Shown here one piece after another: positions 6,679 through 14,967 of a stretch of DNA of 15,602 bases (the stretch's first letter is position 1; every line of letters begins with the position of its first letter). Both the position numbers and the translations under genes were made by a program. The notes below the pieces were generated by a model that was not told the origin of the DNA, searched no databases, and was given only the letters and a program-made list of their open reading frames with translations. The DNA lies in contig CASTMW010000023.1 in assembly GCA_949450265.1 (NCBI GenBank), forward strand, positions 1-15,602, given 5' to 3'. The stretch is from an uncultured Eggerthellaceae bacterium. GTDB taxonomy: Bacteria; Actinomycetota; Coriobacteriia; Coriobacteriales; Eggerthellaceae.

Positions 6679-7671
6679 TCAAAGGATGTGTAGCTGGTCC
6701 AGGATCAGGGCTGCCGCGGCCACCAGCAAAAAGCCCGCGAAGAGGAACCGCAGCGTTCGTTCAGGAACACGGCTCATCAGGCGTGCGCCAATGAACGCGC
6801 CTGGCATGGTGCCGATGGCCATGAAGGTGCCGATCAGCCAATCGACGTTGCCATAGGTAGCTTGCATGACCACACCGGGGATAGCCAGGGTCATCACCGC
6901 GATGAGCGACGTGCCGCTGGTCAGACGCATGGGCATCTTGAGTAGCTGCAGCATCATGGGGACGATCAAGAAGCCGCCACCGATGCCTACGTAGCCCGAC
7001 GCCACACCTGCCGCCATGCCGATGAAGGCGCCCACGAGCACCTGCTTGCGAGTGACCCGTGGCCGGTCGTCTGAAACCTCTGAAAATGTTTCACGTGAAA
7101 CAATTTCATTTGGAATAGTTGCGATGGGCGCGAATGCGGTAGAAGTTAGAGTGGGTGCAGCAGCAGTAGTAGTTATTGTTGCAGAAGCAGAGGAAGTATC
7201 AGTTGCAGCAGACGCAGAAGCAAGTGTGGATGTGGTAGCAGCAGTGGATGCAGGAGAGGAAGATGCGGCAGCGGAAGGGGTCTTGAGCGCCTTGCGGAAC
7301 ATGGTGGCAGCCGAATAGAGGATGACGCACGTTGCCGCCACCATGATGGCCCAGTCCGGTGACATGTTCGCCAACCAAACCCCCAACGGCGACGTGATGG
7401 CCCCACCCAGCCCCACGACCAGTCCCAACTTCGGCACGCACGTCTTCCCACGGATATGCCCGATGCTGCCCGAGATGGCCGTCAAGATGATGGCGAATAG
7501 CGACGTGGCCGTGCACACCATGGGTGCCATACCAAATCCCAACTTGAACACAGGGATCATGATAGTGCCACCGCCGATGCCCAGCATGCCCGACAGCACG
7601 CCAATGACCAGGCCGATGGTCAGCGCACTGACCAGAGGAACCACACCGACCCCGAACATGCCGCCGCCCAT
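6679..7671 (-). CDS. TauE/SafE-family membrane permease with inserted low-complexity linker
   Basis: This is a 330-residue membrane protein of the TauE/SafE family (PF01925), whose members export or import sulfite, organosulfonates or related anions. Two internal halves each have the family's glycine motif: GIGGGTIMIP (31-40) and GIGGGFLIVP (229-238). About four helices lie on each side. The central cytoplasmic loop (about 128-208) is expanded by a Ser/Thr/Ala-rich stretch encoded with codons unlike the rest, and it contains a perfect parS site. The ATG at 7671 lies 4 nt after the glycosyltransferase stop, fitting coupled translation; the ATG at 7659 is an alternative. The substrate is unknown. 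Co-transcription with a sensor kinase could mean that transport and sensing are linked. Confidence 0.9.
   Translation of the reverse strand: MGGGMFGVGVVPLVSALTIGLVIGVLSGMLGIGGGTIMIPVFKLGFGMAPMVCTATSLFAIILTAISGSIGHIRGKTCVPKLGLVVGLGGAITSPLGVWLANMSPDWAIMVAATCVILYSAATMFRKALKTPSAAASSSPASTAATTSTLASASAATDTSSASATITTTAAAPTLTSTAFAPIATIPNEIVSRETFSEVSDDRPRVTRKQVLVGAFIGMAAGVASGYVGIGGGFLIVPMMLQLLKMPMRLTSGTSLIAVMTLAIPGVVMQATYGNVDWLIGTFMAIGTMPGAFIGARLMSRVPERTLRFLFAGFLLVAAAALILDQLHIL
7087..7102. promoter_or_regulatory. parS site inside the TauE/SafE coding region
   Basis: This is a perfect 16-bp palindrome, TGTTTCACGTGAAACA, identical to the parS consensus. Read as codons on the minus strand it spans roughly residues 190-195 of the permease (VSRET), in the atypical cytoplasmic loop. 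Intragenic parS sites are known in other bacteria, for example in B. subtilis spo0J. The sequence match is certain; ParB binding is inferred. Confidence 0.9.
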
Positions 7672-7675
7672 GCGA

Positions 7676-8968
7676 CTACTGGTCGCCCATATCCAGCTGG
7701 ATGGCGCTGGTCATGCCTGGGTCGATAGAGCGTGCCGCGTGCGCATCAGCCATGGCAGGCGCAGCATCTTCACCATGCAAGCTGGACCGCACGATGGCGC
7801 CGGTTAGGATCTTGTCCGAATCCAGCGCATCCATGATATCCGGCCACACATACTGGAACTCGAAGTACTTCGTGCAGTTCTCGTGCGCGTACTTGGTGGC
7901 CTCACCAGTGGCCACGCGCGCGGCCGCCCGATACGCCTTCTTATCCGGCCGCCCCAGGCTGCGCAAGAGCGCCGTTATCCAGATGCGCCGCCGCAGCCCC
8001 TTCTCCAAGAATGGCCCAGGATACGGGCGCAGCGACGCCGGAGTGATCTTCTGCAGATCGATGATGGAATGGCTGTACTCTAGCTTGTCGTGCTCGTACA
8101 TCCAGCGGAAGATATCCTGACGGAACCGGTTACCCTCGCTCTTGCTGGGCGGCGGCAGATGCCGCACCTGCCACTGATTGTCGAACCAGATATCGCTGCC
8201 GTACATGCGTAAGCTGAGCATGTAATCCAGATCCTCACCGCGCGGGATCCACGGATCGAACGACAGCCGCTTGAACGCCTCTTTATGCACCGCCAGGCAC
8301 CCGCCACACACATGGTTGCTGCGACTGATGCGCGGCCCTTGCATGGCCCCTCGGATCCATTCGTTGAACGCACGCCCCTGCTGCCAGAAGCGGTTGTACC
8401 ATTTGTCCTCCCACTTCGACAGGTAGCTGCCCTGGTCGTTCAGGTAGTACCCCGTCTTCGCCAGAATGGGAATGCCCTTCTTCGTGAGTTTGCCCAGGCC
8501 GTACATAGCCTTACGCAGGAAGGCTGGGTCGTCGATGATCTCATCGTCGTCGATGAACACCGCAGCGTCGAAGCCCAACGCGCATGCCAGCACCAGCCCC
8601 ATATTGCGTACTGCGCCGTATCCGCGCAGGCCTATCTGGGTGGTGACGCCTTCGATGCCCAGCTGCTGCATGCGCTGGCGCACCAGGTCCAGCTCCAGCT
8701 GCCCCACCACGATGGCGTCCAGATCAGGGAAGCGCTCCACCGTGGCGCGCACCTTCGCATTGGCCTCGGCTTCAATGTTATGATCAGCCACCACCAGCAC
8801 CAGCACCACCCCGATGCCCTCCACGCCCGTGAGCGATTCCAGACACCGCTCCAACTCGCCCGGCTGGTTGATGTCGGTGGTGTGGTCGTAGTTCGCCACG
8901 ATGCCCTTCGCCTCGGAACGGCGACGCGGCGACGTGATGAACGTCGGCACGATGACTACAGGATGCAT
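7676..8968 (-). CDS. Family-2-like glycosyltransferase (GT-A fold)
   Basis: This is a 430-residue cytoplasmic protein. GT-A features are visible: an N-terminal VVIVPTF strand, GYGAVRNMGLVLA (117-129, the common GxxxARNxG-type helix), and the metal/nucleotide-sugar DxD-type motif VFIDDDEIIDD (137-147). CGGCLAVHKEAF (221-232) and the acceptor-side ED motif PRGEDLDY (242-249) follow, then a HLPPP segment (270-274). No transmembrane helix is present. The ATG at 8968 has AGAGGA upstream and removes 33 basic, unrelated residues of a longer frame. It is first in the run of minus-strand genes to pdxK, and its stop is 4 nt from the permease start. Donor sugar and acceptor cannot be told; a cell-envelope glycan is likely. 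Confidence 0.85.
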   Translation of the reverse strand: MHPVVIVPTFITSPRRRSEAKGIVANYDHTTDINQPGELERCLESLTGVEGIGVVLVLVVADHNIEAEANAKVRATVERFPDLDAIVVGQLELDLVRQRMQQLGIEGVTTQIGLRGYGAVRNMGLVLACALGFDAAVFIDDDEIIDDPAFLRKAMYGLGKLTKKGIPILAKTGYYLNDQGSYLSKWEDKWYNRFWQQGRAFNEWIRGAMQGPRISRSNHVCGGCLAVHKEAFKRLSFDPWIPRGEDLDYMLSLRMYGSDIWFDNQWQVRHLPPPSKSEGNRFRQDIFRWMYEHDKLEYSHSIIDLQKITPASLRPYPGPFLEKGLRRRIWITALLRSLGRPDKKAYRAAARVATGEATKYAHENCTKYFEFQYVWPDIMDALDSDKILTGAIVRSSLHGEDAAPAMADAHAARSIDPGMTSAIQLDMGDQ

Positions 8969-9011
8969 ACCTGTCCTCTTTGGTCGGTTTCGCGTGTTGT
9001 GCTTCCGAACC

Positions 9012-9017
9012 ATTCTA
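9012..9017 (-). promoter_or_regulatory. Candidate -10 element for the glycosyltransferase operon
   Basis: TAGAAT on the minus strand lies 43 nt before the glycosyltransferase start. The best -35 (GTTGTC, 16 nt upstream) falls in the loop of the hairpin at 9023-9050, so the pair is weak. It is listed because this gap must hold the promoter of a six-gene set. Confidence 0.3.
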
Positions 9018-9022
9018 TCGCA

Positions 9023-9050
9023 GAAGGCCCGGAGACAACCCCGGGCCTTC
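9023..9050 (-). terminator. Hairpin downstream of the large surface protein gene
   Basis: A perfect 10-bp GC-rich stem (GAAGGCCCGG at 9023-9032, CCGGGCCTTC at 9041-9050) encloses an 8-nt loop. It lies about 190 nt after the stop codon of the surface protein gene. Neither strand shows a proper U-tract after the stem, so it may be a weak terminator, a 3'-end stabiliser or a Rho-assisted site. Confidence 0.45.
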
Positions 9051-9056
9051 CACTTC

Positions 9057-9235
9057 CCGCCGCGCATATGCTAGTTGCCCAAACAGTCATCGCAGACCTA
9101 CGTTCGTTTCATGCGTGTTCATCGCAGGCATGCGCTGCTGTGCCCAGGCGCTCGCTGCATTCACATTCATGCACGCATGTCCGCCGCGCATATGCTAGTT
9201 GCACGCCTGCCGAAGTCTGCTGCACGCCTGCCGAA
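9057..9235. repeat. Direct repeats in the intergenic region after the surface gene
   Basis: A 22-bp sequence with core GCGCATATGCTAGTTGC is present exactly at 9057-9078 and 9181-9202, 124 bp apart. Directly after the second copy, GCACGCCTGCCGAA occurs at 9201-9214 and again at 9222-9235, a 21-bp period. The 102 nt between the 22-mers contain no gene and no clear motif. These repeats fill most of the gap 8969-9239. Confidence 0.7.
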
Positions 9236-9239
9236 CGCG

Positions 9240-12200
9240 CTATTCTTCCTTGGGCTCGCGGCGACGGCGAACCAGCACCGCCACGCCTGCCGCGCCGAAT
9301 GCTACCGCCAGCAACCCGACCACGCCTGCTATGGCGCCATCGCCCGTGCTGGCAAGCGCCTGCAAGCGCTTCACCGCCCGCGAGACCACATCGTTCGCAC
9401 CGCCAGGCACCTGCGCCTCGAACTCCACATGGATGGTGTGCGCGGCCTGCACGTCGGTGAACACGTACTGGGTGCGCGTGCCCACGATCTCGCGCGAACC
9501 GTCGATCACCACGCGCTTCACCTGGTAACCCGCATCGGGCTTCAGCGAGAATGCTGCATCCGTGCCCGCGTAGACGCCCACGTGCCCGCTGGGCTCGATG
9601 GTGCCGTGGTCGCCCGCGCTAGCCTCGATGAAGAAGTCGTAGGGCTTGGTGGGCTGGTCCGGGTTATCGGGGTTGTTCGGGTCATCGGGATTATCAGGGT
9701 TGTCAGGGTTATCCGGGTTATCAGGGTTGTCAGGATCGGTGGGCTGCACCGCGCGCCACTTCGTCTTGAACACGCCGCTGTGCACCGCCGTGAACGTGGC
9801 CACCCCGCTTTCGGCATCGTAGCTGATGTTCATGCTGCGCGGCGTGGCGAACAGCGCGAACAAGCCCTGCGCATCGTTGCCGTCCTCAGTCTCTATGAAC
9901 TGCGGCACGCCATCATGCACGTAGCCCGTATCGGGTACCACCATCACGGTGACCTGCTGCCCGTCCAGCACCGTCAGCTTGCCATCCACCATGCCGTCAA
10001 CCTGCACGCCACCGCCCTCGTTCTCGGATTCGAAGGTGATGGTGTGGAAACGCACTTCCTTGAACAAGGCCTCCACCGTCAAGTCGCGGTCGATACCCGC
10101 AATGGTCAGCAGGTTGTCCGTTGCCGTGTACGAAGCGCCCGCGAACGGCTGATAGCTGCCATCCAACACGTTCCATTCCTCAAGCATGAACCCATCGTCG
10201 GGCATGATGGTGAGCAGCGCATCGGCGCCCTTCGGGTACTCGAACGTGCCCGCGCCCTCGGCGAACCCGCCGCCCGACGTGCCCAGTACCGTCAGCGTGA
10301 ACCATTCCACATCCGGCTTGGTCCCGTTGATAAACTCCGCTTCGATGGTCATGCCGTCCTCGATGCGCGGCACCGTGGCCGACACGGACCCCTCGGGCAC
10401 CGGGATGCGCACCACCGTGCCGTCGTCGTACGTCACCTTCAGATACCCCGGCCGCACATCATCGCTTGCCGGTTTCATATAGAAGGTATAGGGCTCGTCG
10501 GTGGGCAGCTGCAGCGTGCCGCATGGCGTGATGGTGCCGAGCGCCGGGTCGGGTGCCACCACCGTCACCTGCGATGTGGCTTTGGCGAACTGCGCGTACA
10601 CCTTCATGCCCTTCGACAGCGTGAGGGTAACGTGGCCGTCGGTCACCTGGTCCTTCACGTCAACGCCGCGCCCGTCCTCGATCAGCCACAGGTTCTGCAA
10701 GCGATAGCCCGCATCGGCACCCACGCTCAGCTTCACATCGGTGGTGAAGCCAGCCGGGATGCGCATCTCGCCACTGGGCGATATGAAGCCGCCTTCGCTT
10801 GCTTCGATCATCACGGTATCCTTCGCGCCCCACTGCTTGCCCTCGGAAGGCTCGAAGTCCACATAGACTGTCATGCTCTGGGTGATGCCGGTCACGGTGA
10901 ACTCGTATCCGTAGACCACATCGCTAGCATCGGCGTCAGCATCGACATCGTGCGCGACATCGCCGCCACCGAACAGCGCGAACAAGCCGCCCGATGGCGC
11001 ACCGACCACCTTGGCCGTCTGCTCCATATGCGCCTGCGTCAGCGGCGTGAGTCTGGGATCGCCTGGCCGCAGCGTCACAGTGTCGGCAACATTGCCGGTC
11101 GTGGTGAAGCGGATGGCTTTCACGTCGTAATCGTCGTTGGGGTACACGCGGAACGCCTGCGAGGTGGTCTCGCCGCGGCGCAGCGTCACATGCAGCGGCT
11201 CAACTGTACCACCCTCTTCACCGCTGACCACACGGCCGGTGCTGGTCTGCACATCCACCTGCACCTCAACGTTGATGTCCACCCATTCGCTATCCTCGCC
11301 AGATGTGTCCAGCTTGAACGCGATGCTGACCATATTCGTGGCACCCGCCTGCGAGAACGACAGCGACAGCACGGCCTGCTTGCCCCCACTGGCCGCAAGG
11401 CCGGTCATGCTGACGCCCGACGGCAGGCTGCTGCGGTCCACGTCCACCACATAGCCGTCCTTCGCCTGCACCTGCACGGTCACCGGCGAGCTATCCTGCC
11501 TCACACGAATGGGCCCGCGAATGGCACCGTCCACCTCGTCCATGCTGGACGGGCTGACCGTACCACCCTTGGTCACCGCGCTCACGTAATACAGCTCGAA
11601 GGAGCGGAACGTGACGGTGAAGCGGTAGTCGCTGCTGACATTCTTGATGCGCACCTGTCCCATGCGCGCATCGTCGGACACGTCGCTCTCGGTGCCCGGC
11701 ACCGCTTGTCCGTCCCGCACCTTCACCAGCGTGGCCGTGGCCACTTCCCAATGCAGGTCAGGCTGCACGTCGATGACCGCCGTATCGCCCAGGTACACCG
11801 CATTCGCACCCTGCACCGCAGCAGTGCCATGCTGGGTGGGCGCAACGGTGATGGTGAACTGCTGGCGGTCGCCTGCGCTGGACCCATCCTTGTAAATGAA
11901 CTTCACGATGGTGTTCGCCGTCAGGGCGCCCACGTAGTACGTATGGCCCAGCACATTGGCCTGCTTCCATGCGGCGTCGTCGGGTGCAGGCACGTTGGCT
12001 GCATTCCCCAGATCGGTGCCATCGGGCAGCGTTGCCACCAGCACCGCATCCACCTGCAGGCCCGTAGCGGTGAACTCGGCTGTGGCAGGCGTGCCGTATG
12101 CAAACGTCTCGGGGTTGTTCCCGGCCGTCCCCACGCTCAGCGAGTATTGCCCTTCGCGTGCGGGATTCCCGTCGGCCGGGGCCGCCAACGCCAACATCTG

Positions 12201-13145
12201 CACATCGTCATGCTGGCCGCCATCCGCCACGCGCACGAAGCTGGCTACCAGATCGTATGCGCCATCGGCTGCAAGCGTCAGATCGTAGAAGTTGGTTTCC
12301 ACCGCCACCGGCTGCCCGTTCACGGTAACGCCGGACAGCTGGTAGCCATCGTCGGCCGTGAAGGTGAAGCGCACCACGTTGCGGTCGGCATCCAGGTCGG
12401 ATACCGCATAGGTGAACGTGCCCGCCGGGTTCACGCTGCCGCCTTCGCCCGCCGAAGCGGTGAACGTGGCTGTTTTGTTGCTCTGGTACAGCAGCGCATA
12501 GCTGCCCAGCTGCACGTTGGAAGACGGGAAGACCACGTAGTACACCGGCTCGGACAGCCCATCGCTCTCCACTTTCAGCTCGGCGCCCGCTATGTCGCGC
12601 ATCTGCCCATCCTCCAGCGCCGCCACGCGGAAGCTGCCCGCCTCCTGCACGGCGTCGTAGAGCTCCTTGGAGATGCGCAGCGTTATGCTCCTTAGCTGAT
12701 CGACTGCGGCGGTGTCGGGCGTAGCAGTGGTGGCGCTCAGTTGCCAGGTCTGGCCCACCGCATACGATGGGCTCTCCGCCGTGCCATGCCCCGCACCCAA
12801 CTGCGCGAAGGCTGCCTGCACCTCGTCGGTCGCCTGCGTACATTCCAGCTCGGCCGCCTTGTCGAAGCGGCCCAGCAACATGGCATCGAAGACGTTCTGG
12901 TGCACGGCGTCTTGATTTGCATACAGCGTGTCCATCTGGTCATCGGGAATGTCAGGGGTGTCGTCGTGCCCGATCAAATTGATCGTGGTGGAGGCTTTCG
13001 CGCTGTCAACGCCTTGAACGGTTGCCGTCTCACCCACGCTCCCGGAGGCACCTTCGCTGGCCGCCAATGCAGTTGCCGGGTTCAACCCCAGCACCAGGCA
13101 GCATGCCAGCATGCCCTTCATGATCTTCTTTGCCATCTTCTTCAT
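9240..13145 (-). CDS. Large wall-anchored surface protein with InlB-B-like repeats and LAxTG signal
   Basis: This is a 1301-residue secreted protein. Residues 1-29 form a signal peptide (MKKMAKKIMKG, hydrophobic core, ALA cleavage). The body holds about nine divergent InlB-B-type repeats of the form GG(S/T)VxPSG...PDxGYxLxxxxV, for example GEGGSVNPAGTF, EASEGGFISPSG and SAGDHGTIEPSG. Residues about 1138-1162 are a DNP-repeat linker. The C-terminus has LASTG (1264-1268), a hydrophobic helix and RRRREPKEE, a sortase sorting signal of the LAxTG type used by class E sortases of high-GC Gram-positives. The ATG at 13145 has AGGGA 6 nt upstream. Ligand unknown; an adhesin or matrix role is likely. 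It ends the surface gene cluster. No sortase gene is in the window. Confidence 0.92.
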   Translation of the reverse strand: MKKMAKKIMKGMLACCLVLGLNPATALAASEGASGSVGETATVQGVDSAKASTTINLIGHDDTPDIPDDQMDTLYANQDAVHQNVFDAMLLGRFDKAAELECTQATDEVQAAFAQLGAGHGTAESPSYAVGQTWQLSATTATPDTAAVDQLRSITLRISKELYDAVQEAGSFRVAALEDGQMRDIAGAELKVESDGLSEPVYYVVFPSSNVQLGSYALLYQSNKTATFTASAGEGGSVNPAGTFTYAVSDLDADRNVVRFTFTADDGYQLSGVTVNGQPVAVETNFYDLTLAADGAYDLVASFVRVADGGQHDDVQMLALAAPADGNPAREGQYSLSVGTAGNNPETFAYGTPATAEFTATGLQVDAVLVATLPDGTDLGNAANVPAPDDAAWKQANVLGHTYYVGALTANTIVKFIYKDGSSAGDRQQFTITVAPTQHGTAAVQGANAVYLGDTAVIDVQPDLHWEVATATLVKVRDGQAVPGTESDVSDDARMGQVRIKNVSSDYRFTVTFRSFELYYVSAVTKGGTVSPSSMDEVDGAIRGPIRVRQDSSPVTVQVQAKDGYVVDVDRSSLPSGVSMTGLAASGGKQAVLSLSFSQAGATNMVSIAFKLDTSGEDSEWVDINVEVQVDVQTSTGRVVSGEEGGTVEPLHVTLRRGETTSQAFRVYPNDDYDVKAIRFTTTGNVADTVTLRPGDPRLTPLTQAHMEQTAKVVGAPSGGLFALFGGGDVAHDVDADADASDVVYGYEFTVTGITQSMTVYVDFEPSEGKQWGAKDTVMIEASEGGFISPSGEMRIPAGFTTDVKLSVGADAGYRLQNLWLIEDGRGVDVKDQVTDGHVTLTLSKGMKVYAQFAKATSQVTVVAPDPALGTITPCGTLQLPTDEPYTFYMKPASDDVRPGYLKVTYDDGTVVRIPVPEGSVSATVPRIEDGMTIEAEFINGTKPDVEWFTLTVLGTSGGGFAEGAGTFEYPKGADALLTIMPDDGFMLEEWNVLDGSYQPFAGASYTATDNLLTIAGIDRDLTVEALFKEVRFHTITFESENEGGGVQVDGMVDGKLTVLDGQQVTVMVVPDTGYVHDGVPQFIETEDGNDAQGLFALFATPRSMNISYDAESGVATFTAVHSGVFKTKWRAVQPTDPDNPDNPDNPDNPDNPDDPNNPDNPDQPTKPYDFFIEASAGDHGTIEPSGHVGVYAGTDAAFSLKPDAGYQVKRVVIDGSREIVGTRTQYVFTDVQAAHTIHVEFEAQVPGGANDVVSRAVKRLQALASTGDGAIAGVVGLLAVAFGAAGVAVLVRRRREPKEE
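9661..9732 (-). repeat. 9-bp tandem repeat encoding the DNP stalk
   Basis: Eight consecutive 9-bp units (plus-strand pattern GGGTTATCN or GGGTTGTCA with point changes) encode DNP, DDP or NNP triplets. They form a proline-rich spacer between the repeat body and the last InlB-like module. The units differ mainly at third codon positions. Because the period is a multiple of three, length changes would keep the frame. Confidence 0.85.
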
Positions 13146-13195
13146 AAGCTATCCCTATTCCCAGCGAATCCCTTTGCCTTCATTCCCTGCACTGC

Positions 13196-14011
13196 TTATG
13201 CCAGCACGCGGATGGTTATCTGCGCCACGGCTTGTCCCACTTCGTCTTCCGTTTCCGGATCGAGCGCACGAAACACAGCGGTAGCCTGATACACACCTGG
13301 ATCCAGATCCACGAGCAGCGGCGCGGTCTGTATGTGATAGTTCGGATCCAAAATGCCGCTTTCATAGAGCAATTCACCGGTTCCATCCTGCGTGATGCTC
13401 ACTTGCATGAGGTAGCGGTTGCCCGGCACATTCTCTATCTGCAACGGGGCTTCGGATGCACCATTTTCCATGGTGACCTCGGATGCGATGGATATCTGGA
13501 ACATGCCTTCCTCGATGATGCGATCGAGCTCAGCTTGTATCTCAGCTTGGCTCTTGCCATCCACCTGACCGATCAAACCATTCGGATCGCGCCCCTTCGG
13601 TTGTTGGCTATCCCACCACAGATACGCCAAACATCCGGCTGCAATGATGGCCAAAAGTGCAACGATCAGCGCGATAGAGAATCCCGCGCCGCGCTTCTTC
13701 CGCACCTCGACCGACTGTGGCTGCTGCGGCATCTCCAAAGGCACGCCTGTCTGCATCGCTGCGTAATATGCCTGCTGGCCCACTGGGTATTGCGGACTGC
13801 CCACAGCATATTGCGGCTGCTGCATATGCACAACGGGCTGCATCTGCGGCTGGGCTTGCGCTGACGGGATCTGCTGTCCATATGCCTGCGCTTGCGCTAC
13901 CTGCTGCGCATAGCCTTGTGGCTGCAGCTGCGCAGGTACCGTGCTACCATCATCGGTTTGATATGGCTGTCGCGCGCCGTATTGGGGCATTTGTGGTGTA
14001 TCGTTGGTCAT
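13196..14011 (-). CDS. Membrane-tethered beta-rich protein with Gln/Pro-rich cytoplasmic tail
   Basis: This is a 271-residue protein. Residues 1-103 are Gln/Pro/Ala/Tyr-rich and low in complexity. A KKR stop at 105-107 precedes one transmembrane helix (109-132), which suggests N-in/C-out topology. Residues 145-271 form an extracytoplasmic domain with AEIQAELDRIIEEGM, then ISIAS, ENVPGNRYLMQVSITQDGTGELLYESG and ALDPETEDEVGQA, which looks like a beta-sandwich. The C-terminal domain is clearly paralogous to the protein encoded at 15071-15602 (SEAEIQAELDRRVEEGM, IENVPSNRYVMQVDI, FHALDPDT). The ATG at 14011 has AAGGA upstream. It lies between the secreted protein gene and the giant surface gene. 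Function unknown; it may assemble or hold surface proteins. Confidence 0.8.
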   Translation of the reverse strand: MTNDTPQMPQYGARQPYQTDDGSTVPAQLQPQGYAQQVAQAQAYGQQIPSAQAQPQMQPVVHMQQPQYAVGSPQYPVGQQAYYAAMQTGVPLEMPQQPQSVEVRKKRGAGFSIALIVALLAIIAAGCLAYLWWDSQQPKGRDPNGLIGQVDGKSQAEIQAELDRIIEEGMFQISIASEVTMENGASEAPLQIENVPGNRYLMQVSITQDGTGELLYESGILDPNYHIQTAPLLVDLDPGVYQATAVFRALDPETEDEVGQAVAQITIRVLA

Positions 14012-14071
14012 GTTCGTCCTTTTTATGCGCCTGTGAAGTTGCAGCTTCGCAGAACGCTGGGGTGAACCGGA

Positions 14072-14108
14072 GGAGCCGCCGCGGGCCCGAATGGACTCCG
14101 GCGGCTCC
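14072..14108 (-). terminator. Strong hairpin between the secreted-protein gene and the next gene
   Basis: A perfect 10-bp GC stem (GGAGCCGCCG at 14072-14081, CGGCGGCTCC at 14099-14108) encloses a 17-nt loop that itself contains CGGGCCCG. It is followed on the minus strand by no U-tract. It lies about 90 nt after the stop of the secreted-protein gene. It could be a partial terminator or an RNA-stabilising element that makes the upstream gene more abundant than the downstream ones. Confidence 0.45.
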
Positions 14109-14199
14109 GGTCATTCTGAGCACGCTGACATGCGTCAGAGCTGCTCGCGTATGCGCTCACATGTCCGCTCAATGAACACGCAGCGCAAACTCGATCGAC

Positions 14200-14844
14200 T
14201 TACGCCTTGGCGATGGTGTAGGTGATCTGAGCAGCCTTCTCGGAAACTGAATCATCGAACTGGGTACCGGACTTCGGGCTTGCGGAGCCAGACAGCTCGA
14301 TGCCCAGCTCGCCGCCGTCAGCAGCGATGGTGTGGCTGTCGAAGTTCGTCAGGGTATCCTCGGCACCGGTCAGCGTGAGCGTTGCCGCAGAAACGCCGAA
14401 CTCGTCCGTCTGCGGAGCCAGGATCAGCTGGATCTTCTTGTAGGTGGTATCGAGCGAATCGGCCGTCAGAGTGCTCGTGGAGATCTGCCACTGACCATCC
14501 GTGTTGGCCTTGGCCTGAGCCTTCGTGAGCTTGATGTCAACATCGCTGCTCTGGTTCGTGATCTTGTAAGCGCCAGGGGTCGGGCAGGTCAGGGCACCGC
14601 CAGTCTTCGGAGCGGAAACCGTCATGTCAATGGGGATAACAGCCTTGATCTGCTTGCTGGAATCAACACCATACAGGTTCACCACGGTGCTACCCGAAGC
14701 GCCATCTGCATCAGTGCCAGTAACATTATTGTCAGCACCAACCCCAACGGTCAGGGAATCGGCAGCGAATGCCGGCATAGCGCAACCCAGCGCCAGAGCA
14801 GCAGAAGCAGCCACAACACCAAACGTCTTCGTCATCTTCTTCAT
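14200..14844 (-). CDS. Small secreted beta-rich surface protein
   Basis: This is a 214-residue protein with a clear signal peptide (MKKMTKTFGVVAAS, hydrophobic core, cleavage after AFA). The mature part is Thr/Ser/Ala-rich and looks all-beta: TVVNLYGVDSSKQIKAVIPI, GGALTCPTPGAYKITNQSS, DGQWQISTSTL, KKIQLILAP, SAATLTLTG. The ATG at 14844 is chosen over that at 14850 because AAGGAGG is 8 nt upstream, against 2 nt. Codons are largely GTT, GCT, CTG, AAG and AAC, a bias usual in highly expressed genes and different from its neighbours. There is no sorting signal or transmembrane helix at the C-terminus, so it is released or bound to a partner. A distant WxL-like fold is possible (WQI) but not shown. 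Confidence 0.8.
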   Translation of the reverse strand: MKKMTKTFGVVAASAALALGCAMPAFAADSLTVGVGADNNVTGTDADGASGSTVVNLYGVDSSKQIKAVIPIDMTVSAPKTGGALTCPTPGAYKITNQSSDVDIKLTKAQAKANTDGQWQISTSTLTADSLDTTYKKIQLILAPQTDEFGVSAATLTLTGAEDTLTNFDSHTIAADGGELGIELSGSASPKSGTQFDDSVSEKAAQITYTIAKA

Positions 14845-14967
14845 GGTCATTTCCTCCTTGTTTTAACTTGACCATTTCTTTCTATATCTAAGGGCTCCCA
14901 TGCCCTCTGATACCTTCGTTCGTGCGGTTCCCGCGGTTCTTGCTTGCGCGGTCCCCGCGCTTTACGT

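Noticed and set aside
8285..9460. Plus-strand open frame of 391 residues opposite the glycosyltransferase gene
   Set aside because: It is antisense to a well-supported GT-A enzyme, is His/Arg-rich in composition, and runs through the intergenic hairpin and repeats.
9075..12695. Very long open frame on the plus strand opposite the giant surface gene
   Set aside because: Its translation is His/Arg/Val-rich without domains, and it lacks a ribosome binding site. The minus-strand frame has a signal peptide, repeats and a sorting signal. The plus frame is a by-product of GC-rich codon use.
14200..14844. Lipoprotein signal (LALGC) in the small secreted protein
   Set aside because: The residues before Cys do not fit the lipobox well (Ala at -3, Leu at -2), and a good signal-peptidase I site (AFA/AD) follows.
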